This document shows, piece by piece, positions 18,709 to 28,586 of a stretch of DNA of 49,421 nucleotides. The stretch comes from Marinobacter algicola DG893 (GTDB lineage Bacteria; Pseudomonadota; Gammaproteobacteria; Pseudomonadales; Oleiphilaceae). The position numbers and the translations under genes were made by a program. Every line of letters begins with the position of its first letter. Position 1 is the first letter of the stretch. The stretch lies in contig NZ_ABCP01000027.1 of assembly GCF_000170835.1 (NCBI RefSeq), forward strand, positions 1 through 49,421. Reading direction: 5' to 3'. Under the pieces are notes generated by a model. The model was not told where the DNA came from and did no database searches. It saw only the letters and a program-made list of their open reading frames with translations.

Positions 18709-18745
18709 AAAAAAACCGGCGACTTAACAATCGCCGGTTTTTTTA
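18709..18745. terminator. Bidirectional terminator between ponA and the malic enzyme gene
   Basis: ACCGGCGA and TCGCCGGT pair over an eight-base loop, with an A run before and a T run after. It serves ponA on the plus strand and the malic enzyme gene on the minus strand, which converge here. Confidence 0.9.
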
Positions 18746-18772
18746 TTTCCCGAAATTCAATTGGACTCTATA

Positions 18773-20038
18773 TCAGATGATATCGTCCATTGATTTCAGC
18801 GGGTAATGGGCCGGATAACCGTTGCGGGCTACGCCTGAGTCGACCGCCGCGCGCGCAACTGCCGCTGGAACAACTTCCAGCAGGCGCACGTCCATCGGCT
18901 TGGGAATGATGTACTCCCGGCCAAACTCAAAGCTTGCAACGTCATACGCTTCACAGATCTCCTGCGGAACCGGCTCTTTCGCCAACTCGCGAATCGCGTG
19001 AACCGCAGCCACTTTCATTTCTTCGTTGATCGCGGTTGCTCTCACATCCAGAGCACCACGGAAAATGAATGGGAAGCCAAGAACGTTGTTCACCTGGTTC
19101 GGATAGTCCGAGCGGCCCGTCGCCATGACCAGGTCATCACGTGTGGCCAGCGCCACTTCAGGGCTGATTTCAGGATCTGGGTTAGAGCAGGCGAATACAA
19201 TCGGATTCGGAGCCATGAGCTTTAGCTGCTCAGCACTCAACAGATCCGGGCCGGACAGACCAAGAAACACATCAGCACCGTCCATAGCGTCGTCAAGCGT
19301 GCGCTTGTCTGTCTCGTTGGCAAACATCGCTTTGTACTGGTTCAGGTCATCGCGGCCGGAATGAATCACACCCTTGCGGTCCAGCATGTAAATGTTCTCG
19401 GACCGAACGCCACAGCTGATCAGCAGCTTCATGCAAGCGATAGCCGCAGCGCCAGCTCCGAGGCAAACCACTTTGGCTTCATCGATTTTCTTACCCTGCA
19501 ACTCAAGGGCATTAATCATGCCCGCAGCTGTCACAATCGCAGTACCATGCTGATCATCATGGAAGATGGGCACACTGCACTTTTCGATCAGCGCGCGTTC
19601 GATTTCGAAGCACTCAGGGGCCTTGATATCCTCAAGGTTGATACCACCGAAGGTATCAGCAATACGCTCTACCGTTTCAATAAAAGCCTGGGGACTCTCG
19701 GAATTGACCTCGATATCGAACACATCAATTCCAGCAAAGCGCTTGAACAGTACGCCTTTGCCTTCCATAACCGGCTTGCTCGCCAGGGGACCGAGATTAC
19801 CCAGACCAAGGATTGCAGTGCCGTCTGAAATCACGGCTACCAGGTTACCCTTGGCGGTGTACTTGTAAGCGTTCTCGGGGTCCTTAGCGATCTCGCGGAC
19901 CGGCTCGGCAACCCCGGGGCTGTACGCCAGCGAAAGGTCGCGGGAGGTCTTGGTGGGCTTGGTGATTTCCACACTCAGCTTACCAGGCCGCGGCTTGGCG
20001 TGGTATTCAAGGGCTGCTTCTTTCAGATCTTGAGACAT
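18773..20038 (-). CDS. maeB: NAD(P)-dependent malic enzyme, short form
   Basis: Oxidatively decarboxylates malate to pyruvate, supplying reducing power. The N-terminal malic domain (SLAYSPGVAEPVREIAKDP) and the NAD-binding domain (VVCLGAGAAAIACMKLL, then FACSNPDPEISPE) are intact. I place the start at ATG 20038 (MSQDLKEAALEYHAKP, 421 residues) because homologues begin there; the frame stays open for 37 more codons upstream with no matching sequence. It lacks the phosphotransacetylase-like tail of long MaeB, so the symbol is approximate, and the cofactor cannot be told by eye. The gap 20039-20269 holds the rpmE terminator and presumably its own promoter. Confidence 0.92.
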   Translation of the reverse strand: MSQDLKEAALEYHAKPRPGKLSVEITKPTKTSRDLSLAYSPGVAEPVREIAKDPENAYKYTAKGNLVAVISDGTAILGLGNLGPLASKPVMEGKGVLFKRFAGIDVFDIEVNSESPQAFIETVERIADTFGGINLEDIKAPECFEIERALIEKCSVPIFHDDQHGTAIVTAAGMINALELQGKKIDEAKVVCLGAGAAAIACMKLLISCGVRSENIYMLDRKGVIHSGRDDLNQYKAMFANETDKRTLDDAMDGADVFLGLSGPDLLSAEQLKLMAPNPIVFACSNPDPEISPEVALATRDDLVMATGRSDYPNQVNNVLGFPFIFRGALDVRATAINEEMKVAAVHAIRELAKEPVPQEICEAYDVASFEFGREYIIPKPMDVRLLEVVPAAVARAAVDSGVARNGYPAHYPLKSMDDII

Positions 20039-20222
20039 TGCCACTGTTCCGTTTGTCACGTTTAAGAGGTAATAAGCCACCGGGCCTTGCCCAGCGGAGC
20101 GCGACATTATGGCTCGAAGGGCAGCATCAGACAAGGCCAGATTGACCATTTGTCAATCAGTCAATACGGCTTTTTGCGTATACATTCACAACAGGCGCGC
20201 CCTTCAGGACGAGCCTGCAGAT

Positions 20223-20253
20223 ACAAAAAAAGCGCCTCGCAAGGCGCTTTTTC
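20223..20253 (-). terminator. Rho-independent terminator after rpmE
   Basis: AGCGCCT and AGGCGCT pair around CGCA, flanked by A and T runs. On the minus strand it begins about 18 bases after the rpmE stop and ends in a run of T. Confidence 0.85.
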
Positions 20254-20269
20254 GCAATCAACATTCGGA

Positions 20270-20491
20270 TCAGGCTTTCTTGCCACCGATGCGACCACCG
20301 AAACGCTTCTGGAAACGGTCGATACGGCCACCGGTATCCATCACTTTCTGCTTGCCTGTGTAGAACGGGTGACACTGGGAGCATACATCCAGAGTCAGGT
20401 CCTGAGTGAACGTGGAACGGGTCTTGAGAACATTACCGCAGGAACAGGTAGCAGTAATCTCGGCATACTTGGGGTGAATACCTTCTTTCAT
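20270..20491 (-). CDS. rpmE: 50S ribosomal protein L31 (zinc-binding form)
   Basis: L31 bridges the large and small ribosomal subunits. At 73 residues it is full length. Cysteines 16, 18, 37 and 40 form the zinc site, marking the C+ paralogue rather than the zinc-independent one. Start ATG 20491 follows AGAGGTTCGCC. Divergent from priA, the conserved Pseudomonas arrangement. Confidence 0.97.
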   Translation of the reverse strand: MKEGIHPKYAEITATCSCGNVLKTRSTFTQDLTLDVCSQCHPFYTGKQKVMDTGGRIDRFQKRFGGRIGGKKA

Positions 20492-20751
20492 GGCGAACCT
20501 CTATCGGTCATGCCGCTACCAGATCACGGGATTGTCGGCGTTTCTAAACAACCCGGGTGTCGGGCACCGCATGTTTGAATCAATTGAGAAGACGGGGCAC
20601 AATCATGCCCTGCCGGAAACAGACCGCGAATCTTACTTGCAAATGCGGTATCAGGCAAGCCCCGGACCGTCTTATCATCCCGCCCGACACGGGACACGCC
20701 GGATTGCAGCCCTTCAAAAGGATAGGCAGATACCGTGACACCTTCATCGCC

Positions 20752-22932
20752 ATGGAGCCACATGTGCCCCGAACTGCGCGTATAGCATTGAACCGCCCTA
20801 TCCGGCGGCTGTTCGATTACCTGCTGCCAGATCACATGACGTTGCAGCGAGGCCAGCGTGTAACGGTTCCCTTCGGACGACAATCAGCTACCGGACTGGT
20901 GGTCGAAACAGACGCACAACCACCGGAGGGCATTACCCTTAAACCAGTCCGATCCGCTGCCGAGGCATGGCCGGCACTGCCCCCGGAAACCTTCCGCCTT
21001 CTCAGCTGGGCGTCTGATTACTATCAGCACCCGCTGGGTGAATGCCTTTTTACCGCGCTACCGCCAGCGCTTCGTCGCGGCAGGCCTGCCGTGGAAAAGG
21101 TAGAACCTTACTGGCAAGCCTGCGGCGATCCAGCGCTGCTCCCCGGTAACGCAAAGCGACAGAAGGAACTGCTGGCATGGCTGAAGCGCCAACCCGGAGG
21201 CGCTGGCAGCAAACAGATTGTGCGAGCTGGTTTCACACAGTCGCAAATTCGAAGCCTTCAGGAGAAAGAACTGATCCGCGAGACCACGCCACCCTCCACA
21301 GATGGTGCAACAGAGGAAACCCGGAATCGTATCCCCGTGCTGTCTCCGGCCCAACAAGAAGCTGCCGACCAACTTCCATCGCCTGATGACGGCTTCACCA
21401 CAACACTCCTGTTCGGAATCACAGGCAGCGGGAAAACCGAGCTTTATCTGCATTACCTCAAGACTCATCTGGACGATAATCATCAGGCGCTCGTTCTGGT
21501 ACCTGAGATCAACCTGACGCCACAGACCGTAGCCCGTTTCCAATACTATTTCGGATCGCGTATCGCGGTGTGGCACTCAGCACTAAAAGACAGCGAACGA
21601 CTCTCAACCTGGTTGAGAATTCGCAATGGCGAACCAGTGATACTGATCGGCACTCGCTCAGCTGTACTGCTCCCCTTCACTAACCTGAAGACCATCGTCG
21701 TGGATGAGGAACACGACAGCTCCTATAAACAGGGAGAGGGATTCCGCTATTCTGGCAGGGACACAGCGATCTATCGCGCCCACCTGAACAACTGCCCCGT
21801 TATTCTTGGTTCTGCGACCCCCTCCATGGAGTCCTACCATAATGCCCTGACCGGCAAATACACCCTGGTTCGGCTTGAGGAGCGCGCAGGCAATGCCAAA
21901 CTACCAACAATCAAGTTACTGGACATCCGCAGCCGCCCCCTGGAAGGCGGACTTTCACGCCCGGCGATAAGCGCCATCGAGAAATGCCTGAACGCCGGAC
22001 AGCAAGCTTTGGTGTATGTAAATCGCCGAGGGTTTGCCCCAATCATGATGTGTTTCGACTGCGGCCACATGGTTGAATGCCCTCGCTGCGACACACGCCT
22101 GACTTACCACCGCCGCGACCGGGCCATGCGCTGCCACCATTGTGACTTCCAGACCGCCGCAACGGACCACTGCCCAAAATGCGACAGTGAGGCATTCAAG
22201 CCAGTCGGCCAAGGCACTGAAAGAAGCGAAGACGTATTGGCAGCACAGTTTCCTGACATCCCCGTCGTGCGGGTTGATCGAGACAGCACTCAACGTAAAG
22301 GCAGCATTCAGGGTATTCTCGATACAGTGAACAGCGGCAGCCCCTGTATACTGGTAGGTACGCAGATGCTGGCCAAAGGCCACGACTTCCCGAACGTGAC
22401 GCTGGTGGTTGTCGTCAACGCCGATGGCGGCCTATTCAGTGTGGACTTTCGCGCCCCCGAGCAATTGATTCAAACCCTGCTGCAGGTTAGCGGACGGGCC
22501 GGTCGCGGGGAAAAAACCGGGGAAGTACTGGTGCAGACCTGCCATAGCGACCACCCACTGCTGCGTTCATTAGCCGTGGGCTACTATCTACCTGTCGCTG
22601 ACCAGTTGCTTGCCGAACGAGAAACGGGCCAACTCCCACCCTACCGGGCAATGGCGATACTTCGGGCCGAGTCGGACGTCATGTCATCGAGCCTCAAACT
22701 GCTTGACGACATGAAATCAAAGGCATCGGACTGCGGCATTGAGTCCTGGGGACCGTTACCAGCACTGATAGCGCGCAGGGCCGATCGGCACAGAGCCCAA
22801 TTGATTATGGTCTCAAATAACCGAGTGCGACTAAACCGTCAACTGGCATTACTTTGCCAGGATCTTGACCTGATGAGGCTTCCCGCGGATGTTAAATGGG
22901 CCATCGACGTCGATCCACTGGAAACCGGGTAA
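20752..22932 (+). CDS. priA: Primosomal replication restart helicase PriA
   Basis: PriA recognises stalled forks and loads the replisome. An N-terminal 3'-DNA-binding domain (RIALNRPIRRLFDYLLPD) is followed by an SF2 helicase with Walker A GITGSGKT (residues 222-229) and the DEEH box (318-321). Eight cysteines around 22050-22190 form the paired zinc-binding insert, and the C-terminal helicase half contains GRAGRG. I chose ATG 20752 (726 residues) because homology begins at that methionine; the frame runs 65 codons further upstream without recognisable sequence, and no start has a clear Shine-Dalgarno, so the start is uncertain. Divergent from rpmE; the 260-base gap shows nothing else. Confidence 0.93.
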   Translation: MEPHVPRTARIALNRPIRRLFDYLLPDHMTLQRGQRVTVPFGRQSATGLVVETDAQPPEGITLKPVRSAAEAWPALPPETFRLLSWASDYYQHPLGECLFTALPPALRRGRPAVEKVEPYWQACGDPALLPGNAKRQKELLAWLKRQPGGAGSKQIVRAGFTQSQIRSLQEKELIRETTPPSTDGATEETRNRIPVLSPAQQEAADQLPSPDDGFTTTLLFGITGSGKTELYLHYLKTHLDDNHQALVLVPEINLTPQTVARFQYYFGSRIAVWHSALKDSERLSTWLRIRNGEPVILIGTRSAVLLPFTNLKTIVVDEEHDSSYKQGEGFRYSGRDTAIYRAHLNNCPVILGSATPSMESYHNALTGKYTLVRLEERAGNAKLPTIKLLDIRSRPLEGGLSRPAISAIEKCLNAGQQALVYVNRRGFAPIMMCFDCGHMVECPRCDTRLTYHRRDRAMRCHHCDFQTAATDHCPKCDSEAFKPVGQGTERSEDVLAAQFPDIPVVRVDRDSTQRKGSIQGILDTVNSGSPCILVGTQMLAKGHDFPNVTLVVVVNADGGLFSVDFRAPEQLIQTLLQVSGRAGRGEKTGEVLVQTCHSDHPLLRSLAVGYYLPVADQLLAERETGQLPPYRAMAILRAESDVMSSSLKLLDDMKSKASDCGIESWGPLPALIARRADRHRAQLIMVSNNRVRLNRQLALLCQDLDLMRLPADVKWAIDVDPLETG

Positions 22933-23115
22933 CCCGCCAGAACTGCGACAACGACGGCATTTTTGCAATATTTTACAACCCGCTAATGGATCGAGTATTT
23001 CTTAGCCATCGAAGCCTGCTAACATGCATGTATTACATTGAGCTTGGCCAGTATCGGGATGGCGAACAAAACGTCGACACGAAGTAAAAACAACACAATG
23101 AGATTGGAGCTTTAA

Positions 23116-23964
23116 ATGTCAGGGATGGTGCTCAGTACACGCTTACCTCTTGTTGCGGCTTGCCTTTTGATCACAGCCTGTGGTGGCGACGAGAACTCCC
23201 AGCCACTCGCTGACGGAAGCAACCCCACGGCACTGGCTGAAGGTGGTGCCTGGTCTACCCCTCTGGTCGACGGTACGAACGGCTCCTCGGACAGCCTGGG
23301 AAGTGCCAATGATGGTGGCGATACAGGCCTCAGACCTGGCGTCTACTTAACCGACATTACCTCTAATACCGGCGGTTCCGATGAAGCTGTCACCTGGATA
23401 AGCGGCTCTGGTCGTTTTGTGACCGCCATCAACTCGGTTAATTCTGTATTTGGCAATGTTGAAGCAGACTCTGAAGGCACCCGACTCAGCGGAAGTGCAG
23501 CCAACCTGTTTTACACCGACCAGTGGAATCGGGCGGAGGGTAGCCTCAACGGAATTGTGGAAGACTCTCAAAGCCTCAGCTACAGCGTCAGCGGGGATTA
23601 CAATGCCAGCGCGGCCCTGATAAGACTGGTCGATCTGAGTAACGAATCAATCTCGCCAGGCATCCTGTCTGATTCCTACCTCTCCCTTGATCAAACAACG
23701 ACGTTCACGATCGGAAGCCAAGGCGGCCTATCCGGATCGGATTCGACTGGCTGTGTATTTGATGGGCAGATTTCGATCCAATCCTCGAACGTTAACGTTT
23801 TTGACGTTACCTTCGATGCCACCAACTGCGGACCCACATCTATCTCATCGCCGTCCGAACGCAATGGACGCTATAACGGCTTGGGCTCCTACGACAGCAT
23901 TAACTTCCGAATAAGCTTCATGAGCGCCAACGGTACGGTCATCCTTCCTTTCCAGGGAGACTGA
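23116..23964 (+). CDS. Putative outer-membrane lipoprotein of unknown function
   Basis: I do not recognise this 282-residue protein. The N-terminus is a lipoprotein signal ending in LITAC with C22 lipidated and Gly next, which favours the outer membrane. A Ser/Gly/Asn-rich low-complexity linker (about 25-80) follows. The rest looks beta-rich, with many Ser, Asn and Thr and two late cysteines (in SDSTGCVFDG and DATNCGPTS) that could pair. GGAG lies eight bases before the ATG. It sits alone between priA and argS, which are adjacent in Pseudomonas as I recall, so it is a lineage addition. The 183-base gaps on both sides contain no gene; the downstream one holds the argS promoter candidate. Confidence 0.8.
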   Translation: MSGMVLSTRLPLVAACLLITACGGDENSQPLADGSNPTALAEGGAWSTPLVDGTNGSSDSLGSANDGGDTGLRPGVYLTDITSNTGGSDEAVTWISGSGRFVTAINSVNSVFGNVEADSEGTRLSGSAANLFYTDQWNRAEGSLNGIVEDSQSLSYSVSGDYNASAALIRLVDLSNESISPGILSDSYLSLDQTTTFTIGSQGGLSGSDSTGCVFDGQISIQSSNVNVFDVTFDATNCGPTSISSPSERNGRYNGLGSYDSINFRISFMSANGTVILPFQGD

Positions 23965-24043
23965 AGCCGCACTTACCTGACTGGACCATCGCCCCCAGCA
24001 TTTTCAACTCGGGATAATAACGACGGGTTCCAAGCAGCGTAAT

Positions 24044-24072
24044 TTGAGTCGCCCGCACCTTTCCGCGATAAT
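24044..24072 (+). promoter_or_regulatory. argS: Candidate sigma-70 promoter for argS
   Basis: TTGAGT (24044-24049) and GATAAT (24067-24072) are 17 bases apart, giving a start near 24079 and a leader of about 70 bases before argS. It would also drive the SPOR gene downstream. Confidence 0.5.
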
Positions 24073-24147
24073 AGCTGCCTTCAAACCTCCGGTGGGCCGC
24101 TTTCCGCCGTTCTTACATTTCTCCTGTAGACCGAGTCATCCGACAGC

Positions 24148-25833
24148 ATGAAAGAGACCGTATCCGAACTTCTCCAGTCTGCGCTGGCGACCCTGCAATC
24201 TGAAGGCACCTTGCCAGCAGATCAAACCTTTACACCACAGGTAGGCAACACCAAGGACAAATCCCACGGTGACTACGCCTGCAACATTGCTCTGGTCGCA
24301 TCGAAGGCGGCGGGTTGCCCGCCACGAAAGCTGGCAGAGGCATTGGTGGAACGGTTGCCGGACAGCAGCGCTGTCGAGAAAGTTGAAATTGCAGGCCCCG
24401 GTTTTATCAACTTTTTCATGAGCACTGCCAGCGCCTTTGAGGTGGTCAACACCATTCTCGACAACGCCGGGCAGTACGGTCGCAATAACAACGGCAAGGG
24501 CGAGAAGGTCCAGGTGGAGTTTGTCTCCGCCAACCCAACTGGCCCCCTGCACGTGGGCCATGGCCGTGGCGCAGCGATTGGCGACTGCCTTAGCCGCCTG
24601 CTGGAAGCCAACGGTTACGACGTCACCCGTGAGTTTTATTACAACGATGCGGGCGCTCAGATCAACAACCTGGCGCTTTCAGTGCAGTCACGGGTGAAAG
24701 GGCTGACACCAGACGACGAAAACTGGCCTGCCGATGGCTACCGCGGCGACTACATCACCGATGTGGCCAATGCCTACCTCGCCGGCGAAACCGTTACCGC
24801 GGACGACCGGGAAGTCACTGGTAAAGCCGATCCGGAGGATCAACAAGCCATCCAGGAATTTGCCGTTGCCTACCTGCGTCGTGAGCAGGACCTGGATCTG
24901 AAAGCCTTTGGCGTGGAATTCGACGTGTATTTCCTCGAGTCATCGTTGTATGAAGACGGCAAGGTAGAAGAAACCGTGGAGCGCCTGCAGGAAAACGGCT
25001 ATACCTACGAACACGATGGCGCCATGTGGTTAAAAACCACCGAATTCGGTGACGACAAAGACCGCGTAATGCGCAAGAAAGACGGCGGCTACACCTATTT
25101 CCTGCCGGACGTGGCCTACCACCTGGACAAGTGGCAACGGGGTTTTACCACGGTTATCAATGAGCAGGGTGCCGATCACCACTCTACCGTCACCCGTGTT
25201 CGTGCCGGCCTGCAAGCGCTGAGCGCTAGTATCCCCAAGGGATGGCCGGACTACGTTCTCCACCAGATGGTGATGGTGACCCGGTCTGGGCAGGAAGTTA
25301 AGATTTCCAAGCGCGCGGGCAGTTACGTCACCGTCCGCGACCTGATCGACGAAGTGGGCCGCGATGCTACCCGTTTTTTCCTTGCTGCTCGCAGAGTCGA
25401 CTCTCAGTTGACCTTCGACATCGATCTGGCCCGCTCCCAGACCAATGAAAATCCGGTCTATTACATCCAGTATGCCCATGCACGTATTTGCAGCGTGCTT
25501 AGAAAGCTGAAAGAAGAAGGGGTTGAACGCGGTCTGAACGAATGCGTGGGCGACCTGTCCTTGCTGACACTCGACGAGGAAAAGGATTTGGCCAACCAAC
25601 TGGCCAAGTACCCTGAATTGATAGAAAGCTCAGCCAAATTGCGGGAACCACATCACCTGACGCACTATCTCAGGGATCTTGCCGGGCAGTTCCACACCTA
25701 CTACAACGCCCACAAAGTTCTGATCGAAGATACAGCGATTAGGGATGCTCGCGTTTCACTGTACCTTGCCGTGCGGCAGGTGATCGCCAATGGTCTCGAC
25801 CTGCTTGGCGTGAGCGCTCCCGATGAAATGTAG
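24148..25833 (+). CDS. argS: Arginyl-tRNA synthetase
   Basis: A class I synthetase charging tRNA-Arg. The N-terminal Add-1 domain ([14 protein letters not shown]) precedes the catalytic core with the HIGH box as HVGH (residues 135-138, in [14 protein letters not shown]). The KMSKS loop is degenerate, KISKR (385-389), as is common in ArgRS. The C-terminal anticodon-binding domain (DALR-type) ends the 561-residue protein. No strong Shine-Dalgarno at ATG 24148, but the N-terminus fits the family. Confidence 0.96.
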   Translation: MKETVSELLQSALATLQSEGTLPADQTFTPQVGNTKDKSHGDYACNIALVASKAAGCPPRKLAEALVERLPDSSAVEKVEIAGPGFINFFMSTASAFEVVNTILDNAGQYGRNNNGKGEKVQVEFVSANPTGPLHVGHGRGAAIGDCLSRLLEANGYDVTREFYYNDAGAQINNLALSVQSRVKGLTPDDENWPADGYRGDYITDVANAYLAGETVTADDREVTGKADPEDQQAIQEFAVAYLRREQDLDLKAFGVEFDVYFLESSLYEDGKVEETVERLQENGYTYEHDGAMWLKTTEFGDDKDRVMRKKDGGYTYFLPDVAYHLDKWQRGFTTVINEQGADHHSTVTRVRAGLQALSASIPKGWPDYVLHQMVMVTRSGQEVKISKRAGSYVTVRDLIDEVGRDATRFFLAARRVDSQLTFDIDLARSQTNENPVYYIQYAHARICSVLRKLKEEGVERGLNECVGDLSLLTLDEEKDLANQLAKYPELIESSAKLREPHHLTHYLRDLAGQFHTYYNAHKVLIEDTAIRDARVSLYLAVRQVIANGLDLLGVSAPDEM

Positions 25834-25888
25834 CAAGTCAGACTTAATAATCTGAATATTCAGGCACGCAACAGGAACTAACCCGGCC

Positions 25889-26524
25889 ATGTCCCGAGAC
25901 TATGCCCGCAAATCCAGACCGGCCAACAAACCGGCAACATCCACAAAATCCGCGAGGCCTGCGCGTAAGCAAACGCAGCCTCCAAAACGCCCTGCCGCCG
26001 CCAAATCACAGCGGGGCGGCTTGTCATTGAAGTGGATTCTGTCACTGGCAGCCGTGGGTGGCTTTATCGGCTTTATTGCCTATCTCAATTCACTCCCCAC
26101 ATCCGAGCCTCGCCAGGGTGAAAAAGGCACAGCAGCCGAATCGCCTGCTGCTGCAAAGGAGAAGCCACCGGAAACCGCCGCAAAAGAAAAACCCGGCTTT
26201 CGCTTTTACGACATGCTTCCAGACTCGGAGGTGGTTCCTCCCGAGGTCGAGGAATATACCCCAGGGCCGGGACAGCAAACGTTTGATTACCTGGTGCAGA
26301 CCGGGTCTTTCCGCCAACAGCAGGATGCGGAGAGGCAGCGGGCCGAAATCGCGTTCCAAGGCCTCCGCGCCCAGGTCAAACGCATTGATCTCGACAGCGG
26401 AAGCATCTGGTACCGCGTCAATGTGGGCCCCTTCACCTCTCGCAGCCAGATGAATGCAGCCATCGACAAGCTGGTCAACCTCAATATCCAGCCTCTGGTC
26501 AGGAAGATTCCCAAGGAGGGCTAA
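25889..26524 (+). CDS. SPOR-domain membrane protein, FtsN-like
   Basis: A Lys/Arg/Ala/Pro-rich cytoplasmic N-terminus (1-45) leads into one membrane helix (about 47-66). A Pro/Lys/Glu-rich periplasmic linker and a C-terminal SPOR domain (about 132-208: YLVQTGSFRQQQDAERQRAE... WYRVNVGPF) follow. The architecture is that of FtsN, which binds septal glycan and activates the divisome; the same place between argS and hslV is held by PA5052 in Pseudomonas. At 211 residues the cell-division role is likely but inferred. AGGAA lies 11 bases before ATG 25889. The 55-base gap to argS contains a 12-base palindrome (25852-25863). Confidence 0.85.
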   Translation: MSRDYARKSRPANKPATSTKSARPARKQTQPPKRPAAAKSQRGGLSLKWILSLAAVGGFIGFIAYLNSLPTSEPRQGEKGTAAESPAAAKEKPPETAAKEKPGFRFYDMLPDSEVVPPEVEEYTPGPGQQTFDYLVQTGSFRQQQDAERQRAEIAFQGLRAQVKRIDLDSGSIWYRVNVGPFTSRSQMNAAIDKLVNLNIQPLVRKIPKEG

Positions 26525-26554
26525 GTCGCCCTCCTGACTCTCTTTCCTCCCGCC

Positions 26555-26582
26555 CTTGAAAACCGGCCCCCCGCCTCCATAA
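26555..26582 (+). promoter_or_regulatory. hslV: Sigma-32 (heat-shock) type promoter for hslVU
   Basis: CTTGAAA (26555-26561) matches the sigma-32 -35 element exactly. CTCCATAA (26575-26582) resembles its -10 (CCCCATNT core), with a 13-base spacer. It ends 39 bases upstream of the hslV ATG, in the 97-base gap after the SPOR gene. The operon is a known heat-shock locus in other gammaproteobacteria. Confidence 0.75.
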
Positions 26583-26621
26583 CTGCTGAATACTGTTTTC
26601 TATCAGGCAAGTGGAGCCAGA

Positions 26622-27152
26622 ATGACTACCATACTTTCTGTCAGGCGTGACGACGAAGTGGCCATGGGTGGCGACGGCCAGGTCTCCCTCGGCAATACTG
26701 TAATGAAGGGCAATGCCCGCAAGGTTCGCCGACTCTATAACGACAAGGTGCTGGCCGGTTTTGCGGGTGGTACCGCCGACGCGTTCACCCTATTCGAGCG
26801 CTTTGAAGCCCAACTCGAGAAACACCAGGGTAATCTTACGCGGGCCGCTGTCGAACTGGCCAAAGACTGGCGAACGGACCGGGCTCTACGCCGGCTGGAA
26901 GCTCTGTTGGCCGTTGCCGACAAGACCGCGTCACTGATCATCACCGGCAACGGCGATGTTATCGAACCAGAACAGGGGTTGATCGCGATCGGCTCCGGCG
27001 GTCCGTTTGCACAGGCGTCCGCAAGAGCCCTGCTGGAAAACACCGACCTGAAAGCCAACGAGATTGTGGAGAAGGGCCTGGATATCGCGGCCGACATCTG
27101 CATCTACACCAACCACAATCGCACCCTCGAAGTGCTCTCAGCCAACGATTGA
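26622..27152 (+). CDS. hslV: ATP-dependent protease HslVU, peptidase subunit
   Basis: HslV (ClpQ) forms the double-hexamer proteolytic core of the HslVU protease. After removal of Met1, T2 becomes the nucleophile (mature TTILSVRR). The GGDGQVSLG and [17 protein letters not shown] segments are typical. It has 176 residues, a GTGGAG ribosome site, and lies 12 bases before hslU. A sigma-32-type promoter precedes it. Confidence 0.97.
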   Translation: MTTILSVRRDDEVAMGGDGQVSLGNTVMKGNARKVRRLYNDKVLAGFAGGTADAFTLFERFEAQLEKHQGNLTRAAVELAKDWRTDRALRRLEALLAVADKTASLIITGNGDVIEPEQGLIAIGSGGPFAQASARALLENTDLKANEIVEKGLDIAADICIYTNHNRTLEVLSAND

Positions 27153-27164
27153 TTCGGAGCTAGC

Positions 27165-28493
27165 ATGTCTGCAATGACCCCCCGTGAGATTGTCCACGAG
27201 CTCAACAAACACATCGTGGGCCAGGAAGAGGCCAAGCGTTCCGTAGCCATCGCCCTGCGCAATCGCTGGCGCAGGATGCAGCTGGACAGTGGTCTGCGCG
27301 AGGAGATCACACCGAAAAACATCCTCATGATCGGCCCCACTGGTGTTGGCAAAACTGAAATCGCACGCCGTCTCGCCAAACTGGCTGACGCCCCTTTCCT
27401 GAAAGTGGAAGCGACCAAGTTTACCGAAGTGGGCTATGTGGGCCGTGATGTCGAATCCATTATCCGTGATCTGGCGGACATGGCCATCAAGATGCTGCGC
27501 GAGAAGGAAATGAAACGCCACGAGCATCGCGCCATGGATGCAGCCGAGGAACGTATTCTGGATGCCCTTATCCCGCCACCCCGGGACTTCAAGGAAGACA
27601 GCCAGAAAACCGAAGACTCTTCCACCCGCCAGCTGTTCCGCAAGAAACTGCGTGAGGGCGAGCTGGACGACAAGGAAATCGAAATCGACCTGCGCAACAG
27701 CGGCGCGGGCGTTGAAATCATGGCACCTCCCGGCATGGAGGAGATGACCAGCCAGCTACAGAACATGTTCTCGAGCATGTCCTCTGATAAGCGCAAGACC
27801 CGCAAGATGAAGGTTGCTGACGCCATGAAGCACGTTCGCGACGAGGAAGCCGCCAAGCTGGTCAACGAAGAAGAAATCAAGCAAAAAGCCATTCAGACCG
27901 TCGAGCAGAATGGCATCGTCTTCATCGACGAAATCGACAAGGTGGCCAAGCGCTCCGAGAACACCTCATCCGATGTGTCCCGGGAAGGCGTGCAACGGGA
28001 CCTGCTGCCCCTGATCGAAGGCAGCACCGTCAGCACCAAGTATGGTTCCGTGCGAACGGATCACATCCTGTTTATCGCGTCCGGCGCGTTTCACCTGTCG
28101 AAGCCGTCTGACCTGATCCCGGAATTACAGGGCCGCCTGCCGATCCGTGTTGAGCTGCAGGCACTGACCCCGGATGACTTCAAGCGCATCCTCACGGAGC
28201 CAGATTCCTCTCTGGTACAACAGTACGAAGCCCTGATGGGCACAGAGGGCGTCAAACTGACCTTCACAGAGGACGCCATCGCGCGTATTGCCGAGGTTGC
28301 CTACAAGGTCAACGAAACCACGGAAAATATCGGTGCAAGACGCCTACATACGGTACTGGAACGACTGCTGGAAAGTCTGTCTTACGAGGCGGGTGATCAG
28401 GTCACCGACAGCTTCGAGGTTACCGCGGCGTTTGTGGACGAGAAGCTGGGTGAGTTGGCTGAAGACGAAGACCTGAGCCGCTATATCCTGTGA
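27165..28493 (+). CDS. hslU: ATP-dependent protease HslVU, ATPase subunit
   Basis: HslU (ClpY) is the AAA+ unfoldase feeding HslV. Walker A GPTGVGKT is at residues 57-64 and Walker B FIDEID at 253-258. The [14 protein letters not shown] pore segment and the charged I-domain (about 110-235) are present. The C-terminus ends SRYIL, matching the family's conserved tail that inserts into HslV. It has 442 residues and follows hslV by 12 bases. Confidence 0.97.
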   Translation: MSAMTPREIVHELNKHIVGQEEAKRSVAIALRNRWRRMQLDSGLREEITPKNILMIGPTGVGKTEIARRLAKLADAPFLKVEATKFTEVGYVGRDVESIIRDLADMAIKMLREKEMKRHEHRAMDAAEERILDALIPPPRDFKEDSQKTEDSSTRQLFRKKLREGELDDKEIEIDLRNSGAGVEIMAPPGMEEMTSQLQNMFSSMSSDKRKTRKMKVADAMKHVRDEEAAKLVNEEEIKQKAIQTVEQNGIVFIDEIDKVAKRSENTSSDVSREGVQRDLLPLIEGSTVSTKYGSVRTDHILFIASGAFHLSKPSDLIPELQGRLPIRVELQALTPDDFKRILTEPDSSLVQQYEALMGTEGVKLTFTEDAIARIAEVAYKVNETTENIGARRLHTVLERLLESLSYEAGDQVTDSFEVTAAFVDEKLGELAEDEDLSRYIL

Positions 28494-28530
28494 CCCGCAA
28501 GGGCTGGAAGGCCCGAATGTACCCGATTGG

Positions 28531-28553
28531 GGGGCGCGTTCTTCGCGCGCCCT
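28531..28553 (+). terminator. GC hairpin after hslU
   Basis: GGGCGCG and CGCGCCC pair over a seven-base loop, 38 bases beyond the hslU stop and between the convergent hslU and patatin genes. There is no T run, so intrinsic termination is doubtful. Confidence 0.35.
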
Positions 28554-28586
28554 CCTAGCTCCCTCCAGATTGCTGAATCACGCCCA

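Noticed and set aside
25852..25863. 12-base palindrome CTGAATATTCAG between argS and the SPOR gene
   Set aside because: Short and A+T-rich in the centre, with no second copy noticed and no regulator nearby; may be chance.
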